Assembly (NCBI GenBank): GCA_003451645.1
Contig: DMER01000024.1
Span: 12,492 to 20,387, forward strand
DNA: 7,896 nt
Source: Alphaproteobacteria bacterium
Lineage (GTDB): Bacteria > Pseudomonadota > Alphaproteobacteria > Micropepsales > Micropepsaceae
Direction of reading: 5' to 3'
The stretch's first letter is position 1. The number at the start of each line of letters is the position of its first letter. A program made the position numbers and the translations under genes. Below the pieces are notes generated by a model that did not search any database, was not told the DNA's origin, and worked only from the letters and a program-made list of their open reading frames with translations. This document shows positions 6,211-7,896 of this stretch, one piece after another.

Positions 6211-7896
6211 ATGAGGTCTTGCATCGCATGCTGGGCGGCCCACCGATACTTTGAACCAATCAACGAGCAAGCACAGCAACCCATGCGCGAACACGCAAAG
6301 AAGCGCCGCCGCCATGCTGCGTCCACGCCAAGAACCGAGCTGCCTATCCTCTATGCTGTGGTCTTTGTGTGTTTGGGCGCGCTTCTGGTTTGGGCTCCCA
6401 TCCCTTTGGGCAGCGATAGGGATTGGTTTGTGTCCCATTTGTCGGCGGGCGCGGCCGTCTTGACCATGGGTTGGGGGCTCGCGCTTGGCACGGGCTTGGT
6501 TCGGTCGAATGAGAATTTGCGCGCGCTTTGGCCAGCCGCGCTCGCGCTCTCGGCAAGTCTCATAATGGTGGCGCTGCAGATCACGGATTTGCGGCTCCTG
6601 GGTGGAGAAGGCGGGCAGGGGATTGGCGCCATGGCCCATCCCATTTGGGGCTTGACCGCCGATGCCGCGGGCCGAGACGGACGCTTGTTCATCTCTGTTT
6701 ATCCTGATGCGGCATTTGCAGCGCTGAACAAGACCTTTCTGTATGTGGCCGCCTTCTATCTGTCCTTCGAATTGGCCCAGGACCCGGCGCGTGCGCGTGC
6801 CATCTGCTGGACCGTCATGGGCGCCGGGGCGTTCGCCACGATGTTCGGCATGATGGAAGTTGCGCTGCAGAGCTCCTTCAGCGACTGGTTCAGTGGCGAG
6901 AATTGGCAGAAGTATTATGATTCTCGTTTTAGCGGCACGCTCATCAATCCCAACAGCTACGCGACATTTGCCGGCGTTACCCTGCTTGCAGGGTTGGGGC
7001 TCACCTATACCGGCATCAGCGCAGGCATGGTCGCCGGACGGGGGCAGGCAATATTCTTGCGCAGCACGTTGAATACACTGCTGGGGCCGATGATGCTGCC
7101 GCTTGGTGCCGCACTTCTGCTCTTTGGCGGTGTTTTGCTCACGGGTTCGCGGGCCGGGACCATGTCGGTCGCGGCGGCGACCGCGCTGCTCGTTGTGCTT
7201 CTATCCTTCTCCCAAAGCGGCGCCAAGTCCGGGAGCAAGACCGTAGATGCTTCGATGTTGTCGGTTCTGGCGTTGCTCTTGATCGGCCTGCTCGTTGGCA
7301 GCCAAGCTCTGACGACGACCTTGGGCCGGTTGGAAACGGCTGACGCCGCAAGACCCATCGTTTGGGATGGTGCTTGGATTGCTGCCACGTCGTCGCCATT
7401 TCTTGGGAATGGGTTTGGCGCTTTTGGCGACTATTACCCGCTCTATGCCCAGGACGTCATCAACGGTTATGCCAATCGCGCGCATAACGATTATCTCGAA
7501 GTGTTCGCGGATTTGGGTTTTGCGGGCGGCGCTGCGTTCTTGTTTGCGCCAGTCTATCTCGCTTGGCTCTGCGCTATTGGCTATGTGCGGCGGCGGCGGG
7601 GCAAAGTGATCCCCGCGATTGGAGTTGCGGCATCAATCCTGGTCGGCGTGCACGCAATGTTCGACTTCAGCGCGCAGATCCCTGCGGTTGGCGTGGCATT
7701 TTATGTGCTGATGGGGGCCTGTGTCGCGGAGAGCTTGGCGGGGAGCGGCAAACGCCGGTCCGATAGCCACGGAAGCGGGGACCATGCCCCCATGCCCTTG
7801 GACACGATGGACGCGCAGATGGCCTTTGAGGCCCCCCCAGCGAGCGCGAGCATGCCTCACTCTAGCGCAACGCGCGATCAAATCACTTCGATTTGA
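6211..7896 (+). CDS. O-antigen ligase / Wzy_C family membrane protein
   Basis: A 561-residue membrane protein of the O-antigen ligase/polymerase family, which acts at the periplasmic face to polymerise or transfer lipid-linked glycan. It has about ten or more hydrophobic segments. Typical motifs are RFSGTLINPNSYATFAG (239-255), the TGSRAG turn (311-316) opening the segment before the large periplasmic loop, and in that loop RPIVWDGAW...SPFLGNGFGAFGDYYPLY (381-412) and RAHNDYLEVFADLGFAGG (423-440). H425 sits where the functionally important His of WaaL-type enzymes is found. The last membrane part has HAMFDFSAQIPAVGVAFYVL (481-500), common in exopolysaccharide-locus members. A hydrophilic tail of about 50 residues (511-561) follows, rich in Ser, Ala, Pro and Met. 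The start is uncertain: the ATG at 6211 has GGGGA at 6194-6198, 12 nt away, whereas the in-frame ATG at 6283 gives a more natural basic N-terminus (MREHAKKRRR) but has no clear ribosome-binding site. The stop TGA is the last triplet of the window. Confidence 0.88.
   Translation: MRSCIACWAAHRYFEPINEQAQQPMREHAKKRRRHAASTPRTELPILYAVVFVCLGALLVWAPIPLGSDRDWFVSHLSAGAAVLTMGWGLALGTGLVRSNENLRALWPAALALSASLIMVALQITDLRLLGGEGGQGIGAMAHPIWGLTADAAGRDGRLFISVYPDAAFAALNKTFLYVAAFYLSFELAQDPARARAICWTVMGAGAFATMFGMMEVALQSSFSDWFSGENWQKYYDSRFSGTLINPNSYATFAGVTLLAGLGLTYTGISAGMVAGRGQAIFLRSTLNTLLGPMMLPLGAALLLFGGVLLTGSRAGTMSVAAATALLVVLLSFSQSGAKSGSKTVDASMLSVLALLLIGLLVGSQALTTTLGRLETADAARPIVWDGAWIAATSSPFLGNGFGAFGDYYPLYAQDVINGYANRAHNDYLEVFADLGFAGGAAFLFAPVYLAWLCAIGYVRRRRGKVIPAIGVAASILVGVHAMFDFSAQIPAVGVAFYVLMGACVAESLAGSGKRRSDSHGSGDHAPMPLDTMDAQMAFEAPPASASMPHSSATRDQITSI

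Noticed and set aside
6103..6639. Minus-strand open frame of 178 codons reaching into the 6060-6210 gap
   Set aside because: Most of it is antisense to the N-terminal membrane region of the ligase-family gene, and the remainder shows no motif or ribosome-binding site that would support a divergent gene.

Overview
The window is a stretch of an exopolysaccharide or capsule (Wzx/Wzy-type) biosynthesis locus, with every supported gene on the + strand. The DNA is GC-rich with strongly GC-biased codons. The protein style (Ala/Arg-rich, GumC/ExoP-like co-polymerase, VpsF-like polymerase) points to an alphaproteobacterium. I cannot name a genus from this sequence, and the taxonomic guess is an inference.

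Layout: (1) bases 1-200 are the last 65 codons of a family-4-type glycosyltransferase whose body lies upstream of the window; (2) 209-976 is a WecG/TagA/CpsF (GT26) glycosyltransferase, 8 nt downstream and probably co-transcribed; (3) after a 103-nt gap, 1080-3197 is a Wzc/GumC-type polysaccharide co-polymerase with a degenerate kinase-like C-terminal domain; (4) after a 101-nt gap, 3299-4594 is a multi-spanning VpsF-like/Wzy-like membrane protein starting with GTG; (5) 4596-6059, one base after the previous stop, is a Wzx-type flippase; (6) after a 151-nt (or 223-nt, depending on the start chosen) gap with an inverted repeat, 6211-7896 is an O-antigen ligase/polymerase (Wzy_C) family protein whose stop codon is the last triplet of the window.

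Inferred joint role: the glycosyltransferases build an undecaprenyl-linked oligosaccharide on the cytoplasmic face, the flippase moves it across the inner membrane, one or both Wzy/WaaL-like proteins polymerise or transfer it in the periplasm, and the Wzc-like protein controls chain length and couples to export. The initiating phosphoglycosyltransferase, the outer-membrane exporter (Wza-like) and a separate kinase or phosphatase are not in the window.

The most notable feature is that the Wzc-like protein keeps the overall shape of the bacterial tyrosine kinase domain but lacks a recognisable P-loop, lacks the Walker B Asp, and has no tyrosine cluster. The locus also carries two different Wzy/WaaL-class proteins on either side of one flippase. 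No RNA genes, insertion sequences, CRISPR arrays or convincing terminators were seen. Overall this is a recognisable pathway, not an evidently new system.
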